Source: Alphaproteobacteria bacterium
GTDB taxonomy: Bacteria > Pseudomonadota > Alphaproteobacteria > Reyranellales > Reyranellaceae
Direction of reading: 5' to 3'
Length of the DNA stretch: 64,000 nt
Assembly (NCBI GenBank): GCA_016870115.1
Contig: VGCH01000002.1
Span: forward strand, 124,001 to 188,000
A program made the position numbers and the translations under genes. Below the pieces are notes generated by a model that had not been told where the DNA came from, did not search any database, and worked only from the letters and a program-made list of their open reading frames with translations. Numbering within the stretch: position 1 is the stretch's first letter; each line of letters starts with the position of its first letter. Of the stretch, positions 1-9,265 are shown piece after piece.

Positions 1-128
1 TCGGCGAGCAGCGCGTCGACCACCGGGGCAAGCTCGGCCACCATCGTGGCGTCCATGTAGCCGGGCGGCGGATTGGTGAACCTCACCACCGCGACGCCGT
101 CGCGCGTCTCGACCCCGATCCTCGCCAT
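1..128 (-). CDS. Enoyl-CoA hydratase/isomerase family protein, N-terminal fragment cut by the window edge
   Basis: Reading leftwards from an ATG at 128, 42 codons are visible before the window ends. They include VAVVRFTNPPPGYMDATMV, which resembles the first beta strand and turn of the crotonase fold (a V-x-x-L/F-N-P-P pattern). Crotonases hydrate or isomerise acyl-CoA thioesters. The oxyanion-hole and catalytic segments lie outside the window, so the substrate cannot be judged. It is on the same strand as the broken transporter gene upstream, about 100 bases away. The family call is fairly good for so short a piece; the specific function is unknown. Confidence 0.6.
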   Translation of the reverse strand, partial: MARIGVETRDGVAVVRFTNPPPGYMDATMVAELAPVVDALLA

Positions 129-230
129 GTCGCCTCCGGACGATGTTTCCGCTGTCGTCCCGAGCCTAGCGAAGGACCTCTCTGGTCGCGAGCGATTCAA
201 CGGTGTTCCGCGGCGCGGCAGGCTCTTGGC

Positions 231-1070
231 TCAGGCGCGTCGGTCGAGGATCGCGGTGGTGATGCCGGCGAGCACGAGCGCGGTGCCGAGGGCGAGGGCG
301 GGCGTGATCGGCTCACCGAGCAACGCCCACGATGACACGATGCCCATCAACGGCACGCCCAACATGCCGAGCGAGGCGGTGAGCGGCGGCAGCGCGCGCG
401 CCACCGAAACAGCGGCCCATGTCGCGGACGGACCCAGCACACCCAGCAACAGCAGCACCAGCAAGAGGCTCGTGTCGGTGATGTCGAGCCGGCCGGCGGG
501 TTCGGCGAGCGCGGCGATCGGCACGAGCAGGATCGTGGCGACCGCCATCTGCCAGGGCAGCACCTGCAGCGGCGAGAGGTGCCAGCGATGGCGGCGGGCC
601 TGCAGGATCGCGATCGCCCAGCAGAGAGCGGCGAGCAATAGGCAGGCATGACCGAACAGCACGGCGCGATCGCGCCAGTCGAAGCGCGGCAGGTCGACGA
701 TGACGGCGACGCCCGCGAGCCCCAGCGCCGCACCGGCAAGGCCGCGCCAGCCGACGCGCTCGCCCACGAGCAACGCCAGCGGCACCATCCAGAGCGTGGT
801 CGTGTAGGCGAGCACGCCGGAGCGACCGGCCGGCACCACCTCGACGCCGAGATTGGCGAGCGGAAAGAAACAGGTGAGCTGGAAGACGCCCACCGACAGG
901 ATCACCGGCCAATCGGCGCGGGTCGGCCGCGCGAGTTGGCCGAGTAGACCGAGCGCTACGAACGCGGTGACGCAGCACAATCCGGCTCGGGCGACAGCGA
1001 GTTAGAGCGGCGTCGCGGCCTCCAATCCAACGCGGATCGCGGGCCAGGCCAGCCCGAACAACGCGACCAT
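231..1070 (-). pseudogene. EamA/DMT-family transporter interrupted by an in-frame TAA
   Basis: The main open part (231-980) encodes about nine hydrophobic helices typical of the 10-helix EamA drug/metabolite exporters, including the repeat end near the C-terminus (LLGEPITPALALGTALVLAG). In the same frame upstream, codons from an ATG at 1068-1070 encode the expected first helix (WMVALFGLAWPAIRVGLEA) followed by ATPL. A TAA stop at 1002-1004 then precedes LAVARAGLCCVTAF. With the stop read through, the length (280 codons) fits the family. Either the gene is inactivated, a TTG at 978-980 starts a shortened 249-residue protein without helix 1, or the stop is a base-calling error. It lies downstream of gltB on the same strand. 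Confidence 0.7.
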
Positions 1071-1123
1071 CCAGGCCAGCTGCAGCCAGGCCGCGCGTGC
1101 GCCCTGCTGCGGAGGGGGCGTCG

Positions 1124-4100
1124 TCAGGCGCGCTTCTTTCGCGCCGGGAGCGACAGCGGCGCGGCGAGGCGCGTCAGCATCTCGCGCGGCACGATCTGGT
1201 GGAAGTGCCGCACCTCGGCGTCCCAGTCATTCAGCAGGCGAGCCGCCAGCGCCGAGCGGGTCTCGCGGCCATGCGCCTCGATCAGCCCGCGCAGCACCGC
1301 CTGCCAGTGCGGTGTCTCGACCGCCTGCCACAGGACGGTGTCGGGATTGACGTTGAGAGCGAAGCGCGCGTCGGGATCCCAGACGAAGGCCATGCCGCCG
1401 GTCATGCCGGCCGCGAAGTTGACGCCCACCGGACCGAGCACGACCACGCTGCCGCCGGTCATGTACTCGCACGCGTTGGCGCCGGTGCCCTCGACGACGG
1501 CGTCGGCGCCGGAATTGCGCACGGCGAAGCGTTCGCCGGCGCGGCCGGCGGCGAAGAGCCGGCCCGAGGTCGCGCCATACAGCACCGTGTTGCCGACGAT
1601 GGCATTCTCGTGCGCGACCAGTCGGCTCGACACCGGTGGACGCACGACGACGGTGCCGCCAGACAGGCCCTTGGCGACATAGTCATTGGCCTCGCCGAAC
1701 ACTTCGATCTTCATGCCCTGGACCGCGAAGGCGCCGAGCGACTGGCCGGCTGAGCCGCGCAGGCGCACGGTGATGGTGTCGTCGGGCAGCGTGGCCATGC
1801 CGAAGCGCCGCACGATCTCGGCGGCGAGGCGCGTGCCGACGGCGCGGTGCGTGTTGCGCACGCCATATTGCAGCTGCATCTTCTCGCGACGCTGGAAGAG
1901 CGGCCTTGCGTCTTCGATCATGCGGGCGTCGAGCGAGTCCGGCACCTCGTTGCGGCCCTCGACCGTGCAATGTACGGCCTCGCGCCCGCCATCGGCGCGC
2001 ACCAGCAGCGGATTGAGATCGAGATCGTCGAGGTGGCGGGCGCCACGGCTGACCTGGCGCAGGAGATCGGCGCGCCCCACGATCTCACGCAGCGAGCGAT
2101 AGCCCAGCGAGGCCAAGATCTCGCGCACCTCCTCGGCGATGAAGCTGAAGAGGTTGACGACCTTCTCCGGCGTGCCGGTGAACTTTGAGCGCAGCGCCTC
2201 GTCCTGCGTGCAGACGCCGACCGGGCAGGTGTTGGAGTGGCACTGGCGCACCATGATGCAGCCCATGGCGATCAGGGATGCCGTGCCGATGCCGTACTCC
2301 TCGGCGCCCAACATGGCCGCGATGACCACGTCGCGGCCCGTCTTGAGTCCGCCGTCAGTGCGCAGCAGCACCTTGTCGCGCAGGCGGTTCAGCGTCAGCA
2401 CCTGATGCGCCTCGGAAAGCCCCATCTCCCAGGGAATGCCGGCGTGCTTGATCGAGGTCTGCGGTGAGGCGCCCGTGCCGCCGCTGTGGCCTGAGACCAG
2501 GATCGTGTCGGCCTTGGCCTTGGCGACGCCGGCGGCGATCGTGCCGATGCCGGATCGCGCCACCAGCTTCACGCAGACCCGCGCCTCGGGGTTGATCTGC
2601 TTCAGGTCGTAGATCAGCTGCGCGAGATCCTCGATCGAATAGATGTCGTGGTGCGGCGGCGGGCTGATCAGGCTCACGCCCGGCGTCGAATGGCGCAGCC
2701 GCGCGATGAGCTCGGTCACCTTGAGACCGGGCAGCTGGCCGCCCTCGCCGGGCTTGGCACCCTGCGCCACCTTGATCTCGATCTCGCGGCAGTTGTTGAG
2801 ATACTCCGCGGTGACGCCGAAGCGGCCCGAGGCGATCTGCTTGATCGCCGAGGAGGCGTTGTCGCCGTTGTCGCGCGGCCGGTAGCGCGCCGGATCCTCA
2901 CCGCCTTCGCCCGAGTCCGACTTGGCGCCGATCCGGTTCATGGCGATCGACAGCGTCTCGTGCGCCTCCGGCCCCAGCGCGCCGAGCGAGATGCCGGGCG
3001 CCACCAGACGACGACGCAGTTCGGTCGGCGACTCCACCTCGTCGACCGGGATCGGCTTGCGGTCGGGCCGGAAGTCCAGCAGGTCGCGCAGCGCCACCGC
3101 CGACTGGCGGCGCACCAGCTCGCCGTAGCGCTTGAACTTGGCATAGGACTCGGTCGCGACCGCGTCCTGCAGGAGATGGATCGCCTCGGCGTCGAAGGCG
3201 TGCGCCTCCGCGCCGCGCCGCGCCTTGTAGAAGCCGCCGATCGGCAGGGCGATCGCGTCCTCGTCGAACGCCGCGCGGTGGCGCTCGGCGACCTTCTCCT
3301 GCACGCCCCGCAGGCCGATGCCCGACAGCCGGGATGGCATGCCAGGGAAGAACTCCTGCACCAGCGAGCGCGAGAGACCCACGGCCTCGAAGTTGCAGCC
3401 GCCGCGGTACGACGAGAGCACCGACACGCCGATCTTGGACATGACCTTCAGCAGCCCGTCGTCCAGCGCGCGCTTGTAGTTGGCGAGCGCCTCGGCGAGC
3501 GGGCGCTTGCCGGCGAGACCGCGGGCATGACGGGCCGCGATCGTCTCTTCGGCGAGATAGGGGTTCACGCTGGTCGCGCCGACGCCGATCAACACCGCGG
3601 CGTGATGCACGTCGAGGCATTCGCCGGCCCGCACGTTGAGCGACGTCCAGGTGCGCAGCGACTGGCGTACGAGGTGCGCGTGCACCGCGCCCGCCGCCAG
3701 GATCATCGGCAGCGCCGCGCGATCCAGCGCGAGCGCGGCGTCGGACAGCACAAGATGCAGGCAACCCTCGCGCACCGCCGTTTCGGCCTCGGCGCGGATC
3801 CGATCGAAGGCCTGGCGCATGGCATCGAGCCCGCCGTCGGGATCGAACGTGCAATCGATCTCGGCAGCGCTGTCGCCCATGTAGCGCCGCATCGCGGCGA
3901 ACTCGGCGTTGAGCACGATCGGCGACTGCAGCGAGAGCATGACGCTCTGCTCCGGACTCTCGTCCAGGATATTGCCGAGATTGCCGAGGCGCGTGCGGAG
4001 CGTCATCACGTTGCGCTCGCGCAGGGAGTCGATCGGCGGGTTGGTGACCTGGCTGAAATTCTGGCGGAAGAAGTGCTGCATGCCGCGATAGCTGTCGGAC

Positions 4101-5659
4101 AGCACCGCAAGCGGTGTGTCGTCACCCATCGAACCCACGGCTTCCTTGGCGTCCTCCAGCATCGGCTGCAGAACGGTCTCGAGGTCCTCGATCGTCCAGC
4201 CTGCCGCGTACTGGCGGCGGCGCAACTCGTCGCGGTCGAACAGCGGCGCGGCCGGCGCGTCGGAGCGAATCAGTGAGTCGAGCTCGACCGTGCCGCCGAT
4301 CCAGCGCGTGTAGTCGCGCCCGGTGGCGAGCTCATCCTTGAGTTCGCGATCGCGCCACAGCCGGCCGGTCTCCAAATCGACCGCCAGCATCTCGCCCGGA
4401 CCGAGCCGGCCCTTCTCCAGGATCGACGCCTCCTCGCGTGGCACCAGGCCCGCCTCGGACCCCGCGATCAGCAGACCGTCCTCGGTGCGCTGGAAGCGCA
4501 TTGGCCGCAGCCCGTTGCGATCCATGCCGACCAACGCCCATTTGCCCGCGACGGCAGCGATGGCGGCGGGACCGTCCCACGGCTCCATCACGCCGTTCAC
4601 GTAGTTGTAGAGCGCGCGGTGGCTCTCCGGCACGTTGGGATTCCCCGCCCACGCCTCGGGGATCATCATGGTCTTGACCATCGGCAGATTGCGATGACCG
4701 CGCACCAGCAGTTCGAAGACGTTGTCGAGCGCCGAGGAGTCGGAGTGGCCGGGCTGCACGATCGGCTTCAGATCCTCCAGCGCCGCGCCGAAGCCGTCAT
4801 GGGCGAGCCGCGCCTCATGGCTCTTCATCCAGTTCACGTTGCCCGGCAGCGTGTTGATCTCGCCGTTGTGCGCCAGCACGCGGAACGGCTGGGCGAGCCG
4901 CCATTGCGGAAACGTGTTGGTCGAGTAGCGCTGGTGGAAGATCGCGAAGCGCGACACGAAGCGCTCGTCCGCGAGATCGGGATAGAAGGCCGAGAGATGC
5001 TCGGCGAGGAACATGCCCTTGTAGATCACCGACCGGCAGGACAGCGAGCAGACATAGAAGCCGTCGAGATTCTCGGCCAGCACGGCCTTCTCGATGCGCC
5101 GCCGCAGGATGAAGAGCTGCTTCTCGAATTCGCGATTGTCGATCGCCGGGTCGCCGCGCCCGAGCAGCAGCTGCTCGATCTCCGGCCGCGTGGCGTTCGC
5201 CTTCTCGCCGATCACCGAGATGTCGACCGGCACCTGGCGCCAGCCGAGGATGCGGTGGCCCATGCGAAGCGTCTCGGTCTCGACAATGACGCGGCAACGT
5301 TCCTGCGCCGCGAGATCGGTGCGCGGCAGGAACACCATGCCGACCGCGATACGGCCGACCTGCGGCGCCTCGCCGGAGGCGTCGCGGACATGGTCCTTGA
5401 AGAAATCCTGCGGGATCTCGACATGCAGACCCGCGCCATCGCCGGTCTTGCCGTCGGCATCGACGGCACCCCGGTGCCAGACCGCGCGCAATGCATCGAT
5501 GCCCGCCACCACGACGTCGCGGCGCTGCCTGCCGTCGAGAGCGGCGACGAGGCCGACACCGCAGGCGTCGGACTCGACGGTCGGGTCGTAGCCGTAGGCG
5601 TCGGCGAGACGGCGACGGCCCGCGTCCCACGCCGCGACGAAGTCGGGGCGCGCGCTCAT
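1124..5659 (-). CDS. gltB: Glutamate synthase (NADPH) large subunit
   Basis: This 1511-residue protein is the large subunit of GOGAT. It transfers the amide of glutamine to 2-oxoglutarate to give two glutamates in ammonia assimilation. The short propeptide ends at Cys33 in DACGVG; after processing this Cys is the N-terminal nucleophile of the glutamine amidotransferase domain (about residues 33-430). A central domain, an FMN-binding synthase domain (SGHSGGTGASP) and a 3Fe-4S cysteine cluster (MGCIMVRQCHSNTCPVGVC) follow, then the C-terminal glycine-rich beta-helix. Length is normal. Its ATG overlaps the tautomerase stop (ATGA at 5656-5659), so it is probably translationally coupled. Unusually, gltD is not adjacent: two small genes lie between. 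Confidence 0.97.
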   Translation of the reverse strand: MSARPDFVAAWDAGRRRLADAYGYDPTVESDACGVGLVAALDGRQRRDVVVAGIDALRAVWHRGAVDADGKTGDGAGLHVEIPQDFFKDHVRDASGEAPQVGRIAVGMVFLPRTDLAAQERCRVIVETETLRMGHRILGWRQVPVDISVIGEKANATRPEIEQLLLGRGDPAIDNREFEKQLFILRRRIEKAVLAENLDGFYVCSLSCRSVIYKGMFLAEHLSAFYPDLADERFVSRFAIFHQRYSTNTFPQWRLAQPFRVLAHNGEINTLPGNVNWMKSHEARLAHDGFGAALEDLKPIVQPGHSDSSALDNVFELLVRGHRNLPMVKTMMIPEAWAGNPNVPESHRALYNYVNGVMEPWDGPAAIAAVAGKWALVGMDRNGLRPMRFQRTEDGLLIAGSEAGLVPREEASILEKGRLGPGEMLAVDLETGRLWRDRELKDELATGRDYTRWIGGTVELDSLIRSDAPAAPLFDRDELRRRQYAAGWTIEDLETVLQPMLEDAKEAVGSMGDDTPLAVLSDSYRGMQHFFRQNFSQVTNPPIDSLRERNVMTLRTRLGNLGNILDESPEQSVMLSLQSPIVLNAEFAAMRRYMGDSAAEIDCTFDPDGGLDAMRQAFDRIRAEAETAVREGCLHLVLSDAALALDRAALPMILAAGAVHAHLVRQSLRTWTSLNVRAGECLDVHHAAVLIGVGATSVNPYLAEETIAARHARGLAGKRPLAEALANYKRALDDGLLKVMSKIGVSVLSSYRGGCNFEAVGLSRSLVQEFFPGMPSRLSGIGLRGVQEKVAERHRAAFDEDAIALPIGGFYKARRGAEAHAFDAEAIHLLQDAVATESYAKFKRYGELVRRQSAVALRDLLDFRPDRKPIPVDEVESPTELRRRLVAPGISLGALGPEAHETLSIAMNRIGAKSDSGEGGEDPARYRPRDNGDNASSAIKQIASGRFGVTAEYLNNCREIEIKVAQGAKPGEGGQLPGLKVTELIARLRHSTPGVSLISPPPHHDIYSIEDLAQLIYDLKQINPEARVCVKLVARSGIGTIAAGVAKAKADTILVSGHSGGTGASPQTSIKHAGIPWEMGLSEAHQVLTLNRLRDKVLLRTDGGLKTGRDVVIAAMLGAEEYGIGTASLIAMGCIMVRQCHSNTCPVGVCTQDEALRSKFTGTPEKVVNLFSFIAEEVREILASLGYRSLREIVGRADLLRQVSRGARHLDDLDLNPLLVRADGGREAVHCTVEGRNEVPDSLDARMIEDARPLFQRREKMQLQYGVRNTHRAVGTRLAAEIVRRFGMATLPDDTITVRLRGSAGQSLGAFAVQGMKIEVFGEANDYVAKGLSGGTVVVRPPVSSRLVAHENAIVGNTVLYGATSGRLFAAGRAGERFAVRNSGADAVVEGTGANACEYMTGGSVVVLGPVGVNFAAGMTGGMAFVWDPDARFALNVNPDTVLWQAVETPHWQAVLRGLIEAHGRETRSALAARLLNDWDAEVRHFHQIVPREMLTRLAAPLSLPARKKRA

Positions 5660-5841
5660 GGATCGGCGAAGAGCTTGCCGGCCTCGGCCCAGTTCTCTTT
5701 CTTGATGTCGGTCAGCACGATCTGCACGGCGTCGGGTGTGCAGCCCAGGGCCCGGCAGGTACCATCAGTCAGCTCGCGCACCAGCGTGCGGCGTTGCTCC
5801 AGCGTACGGCCCTCGAACATCTCAACACGGATCATCGGCAT
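5656..5841 (-). CDS. 4-oxalocrotonate tautomerase-family protein
   Basis: This 61-residue protein begins MPMIRVEMFEGRTLEQ. The proline at position 2, exposed after removal of Met, is the catalytic base of the 4-OT superfamily, and the length matches the small single-domain members. Such enzymes ketonise dienols or act on other enol substrates; the substrate here is unknown. The gene sits inside the gltD-gltB operon, 18 bases after the glutathione transferase gene and overlapping gltB by four bases. Its role with glutamate synthase is not evident from the sequence. Family assignment is strong and specificity is open. Confidence 0.85.
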   Translation of the reverse strand: MPMIRVEMFEGRTLEQRRTLVRELTDGTCRALGCTPDAVQIVLTDIKKENWAEAGKLFADP

Positions 5842-5859
5842 GACGTCTCTCCCTCGGTC

Positions 5860-6474
5860 TCAGCGTGGATACTGGTCTATCGCGACATGGCCGCCGCGAC
5901 CGGCGATGCGTTCCATCCAGGCGCGGATCGCGGGGTAGGGGGCGAGGTCGAAATCGCCCTCATGCGCAACGTGGGTGTAGGCATAGAGCGCGATGTCGGC
6001 GAGACCGAACCGGTCCTCGACGAAGTAGCGACGCGTCGCCAGGTGTCCTTCCATGACGGCGAGCGCGGCATAGCCCTTCTTCATGCGCTCCGGCAGATCC
6101 ATTTCCTGCAACGGCGACAGCGTCTTGAGATAGTGGCGCCAGAAACGCGCCACCGCGATGTAGGGCTCGTGGCTGTACTGTTCGAAGAACATCCATTGCA
6201 GCGTCTGCGCGCGCGCGAGCCGGCCGGCCGGCTGGAACTTCGTGCCATCGGCCAGATACCAGAGGATCGCGCCCGACTCCGCGATGTGCGTGCCGTCTTC
6301 CAGCTCCAGCAACGGGATGCGGCCGTTGGGATTGCGCGCGAGAAACTCGGGCGTGCGCGTCTCACCGGAGAGAATGTCCTTCGTGACGTAGCGGTAGGCG
6401 ATGCCCAGATACGCCATCAGCAGGCGGCATTTGTAGCCGTTGCCGGAGTCCGGATAGTCGTAGAGCGTCAGCAT
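5860..6474 (-). CDS. Glutathione S-transferase family protein
   Basis: This 204-residue protein has an N-terminal thioredoxin-like GST domain (MLTLYDYPDSGNGYKCRLL) with the glutathione-contact segments NPNGRIPLLELEDG and ESGAILWYLA, followed by an all-helical C-terminal domain ending in FGLADIALYAYTHVA. It is expected to be a cytosolic enzyme that conjugates or reduces small electrophiles with glutathione. The open frame extends further upstream, but that part overlaps the end of gltD and reads as low-complexity Arg-rich sequence, so the ATG at 6472-6474 was chosen. It lies 14 bases after gltD and 18 before the tautomerase gene, in one operon with gltB. Confidence 0.88.
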   Translation of the reverse strand: MLTLYDYPDSGNGYKCRLLMAYLGIAYRYVTKDILSGETRTPEFLARNPNGRIPLLELEDGTHIAESGAILWYLADGTKFQPAGRLARAQTLQWMFFEQYSHEPYIAVARFWRHYLKTLSPLQEMDLPERMKKGYAALAVMEGHLATRRYFVEDRFGLADIALYAYTHVAHEGDFDLAPYPAIRAWMERIAGRGGHVAIDQYPR

Positions 6475-6488
6475 GGTGTTCTCCGTGG

Positions 6489-7922
6489 TCAGGCGGCGGC
6501 GCGGGTCGCGGCGCGCGCGGCGAGGCGCGCATGGAGGGCATCGGCGGCGTCGCGGCCGTCCTTGATCGCCCACACCACCAGCGAGGCGCCGCGCACGATG
6601 TCGCCGGCGGCATAGACGCCATCCAGCGAGGTCTGGAAGCTCTTCGAGTCGATGCGCAGCGTGCCGTTGGCGCGGGTCGCGAGGTCCGGCGCGGCGAGGA
6701 GCGTCGGCAGAGGCTCGGGATCGAAGCCCAGCGCCTTCAAGGCGAGATCGGCCTCCAGTTCAAAGCCCGAGCCCGCGATCTCGCGCGGGGTCTGCCGACC
6801 CGAGGCGTCGGCCACGCCAAGATGGACGCGGATCGCGCGCACGCGCTCCAGCCGTCCCGCGCCATCAAACGCCTGAGGGGCGGCGAGCCAGGAAAACACC
6901 ACACCCTCTTCCTCGGCGTGACGCACTTCGCGTTGCGAGCCCGGCATGTTGGCGCGGTCGCGGCGATAGAGGCAGGTGACCGAGGCCGCGCCTTGGCGCA
7001 CGGCGGTGCGCACGCAATCCATCGCCGTGTCGCCGCCACCGATCACGACGACACGCTTGCCGCGCGCGTCGAGACGGCGCTCGTCGGCGGCCGGAAGACG
7101 ATCGCCGAGGCCGACGCGGTTGGCGGCGATCAGATAGTCGAGCGCGGGCTCAATGCCCGGCAGGCCGGCGCCCGGTCCGCCCAGTTCGCGCGCGGCATAG
7201 ACGCCGGTTGCCAGCAGCACCGCGTCGTGGCGCGAGCGCAGCTCGGCGAGCGCCAGGTCACGGCCGATTTCGACGCCCAGTCGGAACTCGATGCCGGCCC
7301 CGCGCAGCAGTGCCTCGCGCCGCTGCACGATGTCCTTGTCGAGCTTGAAATTGGGAATGCCGTAGATCAGTAGGCCGCCCACGCGGTCGTGGCGGTCGTA
7401 GACCGTTACCGCGTGGCCGCGCCGGCGCAGCCGCTCGGCGGCCGCCAGACCGGCGGGGCCGGCGCCGACGATGCCGATGCTCGACGCCAATTCGCGGCGC
7501 GGGCGCGGCGCGCGCACCCAGCCGCGCTCGAAGGCGGTGTCGGTGACGTACTTCTCGATCGCGCCGATGGTGACGGACTCGAAGCCCTTCTCGATCACGC
7601 AGTTGCCTTCGCAGAGCCGGTCCTGCGGGCAGATGCGGCCGCAGATTTCGGGAAAGCTGTTGGTCGCTTGCGAGACCTCGTAGGCCTCCTCCAGCCGTCC
7701 CTCGGCGGTGAGCTTCAGCCAGTCCGGGATGTGATTGCCGAGCGGGCAATGGACCTGACAGAAGGGCACGCCGCATTGCGAGCAGCGCCCGGCCTGCTCC
7801 GCCGCTTTCGCCTCGGCATAGCCGGCATAGATCTCGTCGTGGTCGCGCCGCCGCGTCGCGGCCGACCGCTTCGCCGGCATCGCCTGCGGCGTGCCGACAA
7901 ACTTGAGCATCCGTTCGACCAT
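6489..7922 (-). CDS. gltD: Glutamate synthase (NADPH) small subunit
   Basis: This 477-residue protein is the NADPH-oxidising subunit that feeds electrons to GltB. The N-terminal ferredoxin-like domain has the Cys pattern RCSQCGVPFCQVHCP and later CGRICPQDRLCEGNC, which bind 4Fe-4S clusters. The FAD-binding fold (GIVGAGPAGLAAAERL) starts near residue 150, the NADPH-binding fold is marked by VVVIGGGDTAMDC, and the C-terminal FAD contact is GVYAAGDIVRGASLV. Length is typical. It is the first gene of the leftward operon. The AT-rich stretch just upstream (about 7965-8010) is the likely promoter region. Confidence 0.96.
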   Translation of the reverse strand: MVERMLKFVGTPQAMPAKRSAATRRRDHDEIYAGYAEAKAAEQAGRCSQCGVPFCQVHCPLGNHIPDWLKLTAEGRLEEAYEVSQATNSFPEICGRICPQDRLCEGNCVIEKGFESVTIGAIEKYVTDTAFERGWVRAPRPRRELASSIGIVGAGPAGLAAAERLRRRGHAVTVYDRHDRVGGLLIYGIPNFKLDKDIVQRREALLRGAGIEFRLGVEIGRDLALAELRSRHDAVLLATGVYAARELGGPGAGLPGIEPALDYLIAANRVGLGDRLPAADERRLDARGKRVVVIGGGDTAMDCVRTAVRQGAASVTCLYRRDRANMPGSQREVRHAEEEGVVFSWLAAPQAFDGAGRLERVRAIRVHLGVADASGRQTPREIAGSGFELEADLALKALGFDPEPLPTLLAAPDLATRANGTLRIDSKSFQTSLDGVYAAGDIVRGASLVVWAIKDGRDAADALHARLAARAATRAAA

Positions 7923-8077
7923 GGGCCCCCGCGCGCAACTCCCTTGCGCACGATGAGTTCACCATGGCCCAAAAATTAAGTCAACAATAGATAACTATTT
8001 TTTCGCCGACACCCCGAGAAGAGGTGTTCCATCAGCCTAGCCCTCTGACTGGTGGTGAAAATAGTATCGAAACCGGA
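7923..8077. promoter_or_regulatory. Probable promoter region of the gltD operon
   Basis: This 155-base gap separates the end of the NDUFA9-like gene from gltD, both on the minus strand. Its core at about 7970-8010 is strikingly AT-rich compared with the roughly 70% GC surroundings, with A and T runs flanking a TTGACT hexamer on the minus strand. That suits an upstream promoter for the gltD-gltB operon. No convincing -10 could be fixed and no good sigma54 -24/-12 pair was seen here. Confidence 0.4.
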
Positions 8078-9031
8078 CTAAATGGGAGCCTCCCGATTGT
8101 AGCGGCCGCCGGCGCGGAACCGGTCGAGATAGGTCGGTAGAATCGCCTCCACCGAGGTCGGCGCGACACCCAGCTCGGCAAGACCAGGCACCCCCGCGCG
8201 GACCACATTGTCCTGGGTCAGGAGCCCCACCTGGTCTGCGGTGATGGGCGGCACCGGCAGAAACTCCGCCAGCCAACCGCCGATCGTCATCAAGGCCGCC
8301 GGCACGCCGATCACCGGCTTGTCGCGCCCGATCTGGCGCAGCACGAGGGCCGCGATCTCGCGATAAGTGAAGACCCGCGGGCCGCCCAGCTCGAACACCA
8401 TGCCGGCCGTTTCGGGGCGAGTGGCTGCCGCGACCACCGCCGCGGCAAGATCGCCGACAAAGATCGGCTGCACCCGCGCGCGGCCATCGCCCACGAGCGG
8501 CAGGAAGGGCGCGGTGGTGGCGATGCGCGCCATCCGGTTGAACATCGCATCGTCGGGCCCGAACACGACACTGGGCCGCAGGATGGTGGCGCGCGGAAAG
8601 CCCGCGACGATGGCGCCCTCGGCGCCGACCTTGGAGCGGATGAAGGGATTGCGCGACTCGCGATCGTCGGCGCCCAGCCCGGAGATATGGATCACCCGCT
8701 CGGCGCCGCCCGCACGCGCGGCCTCCGCTATGGCGGCGGCGCCCGCGACATGCACGGCCTCGTAGCGCTGACGCAGGCGCTGAAAGGGAATGCCCGCGGC
8801 GTTCACGACGACCTGACTGCCCTCGGCCGCCCGCCGCACCGAATCGGGCATGCGCAGGTTGGCGATCACTGGCACCACCTGGCCCACTTCGCCGGCGGTG
8901 CGCGTGGCCTCGACGAACGCCAGCCGTCGCGCCGCGACCCGCACCCGCGCGCCGGCCCGCGCGAAGGCCCGGACGACCGACCGGCCGACAAAACCGCTGC
9001 CGCCAAACACCGTCACTTCCCTGATCGCCAT
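8078..9031 (-). CDS. NAD-dependent epimerase/NDUFA9-like protein
   Basis: This 317-residue protein opens with a Rossmann dinucleotide motif, VTVFGGSGFVGRSVVRAF, followed by features of the atypical SDR group that includes complex I subunit NDUFA9 (GAERVIHISGLGAD, RPSVVFGPDDAMFNRMA, PIFVGDLAAAVVAA). Alphaproteobacterial members are often called complex I NDUFA9 subunit family protein, and a role in respiration or quinone metabolism is inferred only from that. The canonical YxxxK is replaced by a weaker SxxxK arrangement, normal for the group. The ATG at 9029-9031 was chosen because the longer frame adds an unrelated leader. Confidence 0.85.
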   Translation of the reverse strand: MAIREVTVFGGSGFVGRSVVRAFARAGARVRVAARRLAFVEATRTAGEVGQVVPVIANLRMPDSVRRAAEGSQVVVNAAGIPFQRLRQRYEAVHVAGAAAIAEAARAGGAERVIHISGLGADDRESRNPFIRSKVGAEGAIVAGFPRATILRPSVVFGPDDAMFNRMARIATTAPFLPLVGDGRARVQPIFVGDLAAAVVAAATRPETAGMVFELGGPRVFTYREIAALVLRQIGRDKPVIGVPAALMTIGGWLAEFLPVPPITADQVGLLTQDNVVRAGVPGLAELGVAPTSVEAILPTYLDRFRAGGRYNREAPI

Positions 9032-9100
9032 GCCGCATCTCCGCTGCGCTGCCCGTGCTGGGCTATAGAGCATCGACGCGCCCACGCAAGGGTGCGCCGG

Positions 9101-9129
9101 TTGACATCGAAGCGGGCCCGCCGTAACGA
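9101..9129 (+). promoter_or_regulatory. Sigma70-type promoter of tRNA-Leu
   Basis: TTGACA at 9101-9106 is followed by exactly 17 bases and TAACGA at 9124-9129, about 25 bases before the mature tRNA. The perfect -35 box and ideal spacing make this a strong housekeeping promoter candidate. RNase D begins only 26 bases after the tRNA, so the same promoter may serve it. Confidence 0.7.
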
Positions 9130-9154
9130 ACGGCCGCTTCGAGCCGCGTGCCGT

Positions 9155-9239
<85 letters not shown>

Positions 9240-9265
9240 TGCCGCTCCTTCGAGGCAGGCACTGA

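Noticed and set aside
2648-4276. A 542-codon open frame on the plus strand inside gltB
   Set aside because: It is antisense to a perfectly conserved gltB, rich in Arg/His/Ala, and has no recognisable domain. Long antisense frames are normal at this GC content.
8009-8030. Short ACACC/GGTGT inverted repeat near the NDUFA9-like gene as a terminator
   Set aside because: The stem is only five bases, and the adjacent T/A run is on the wrong side for the minus-strand transcript.
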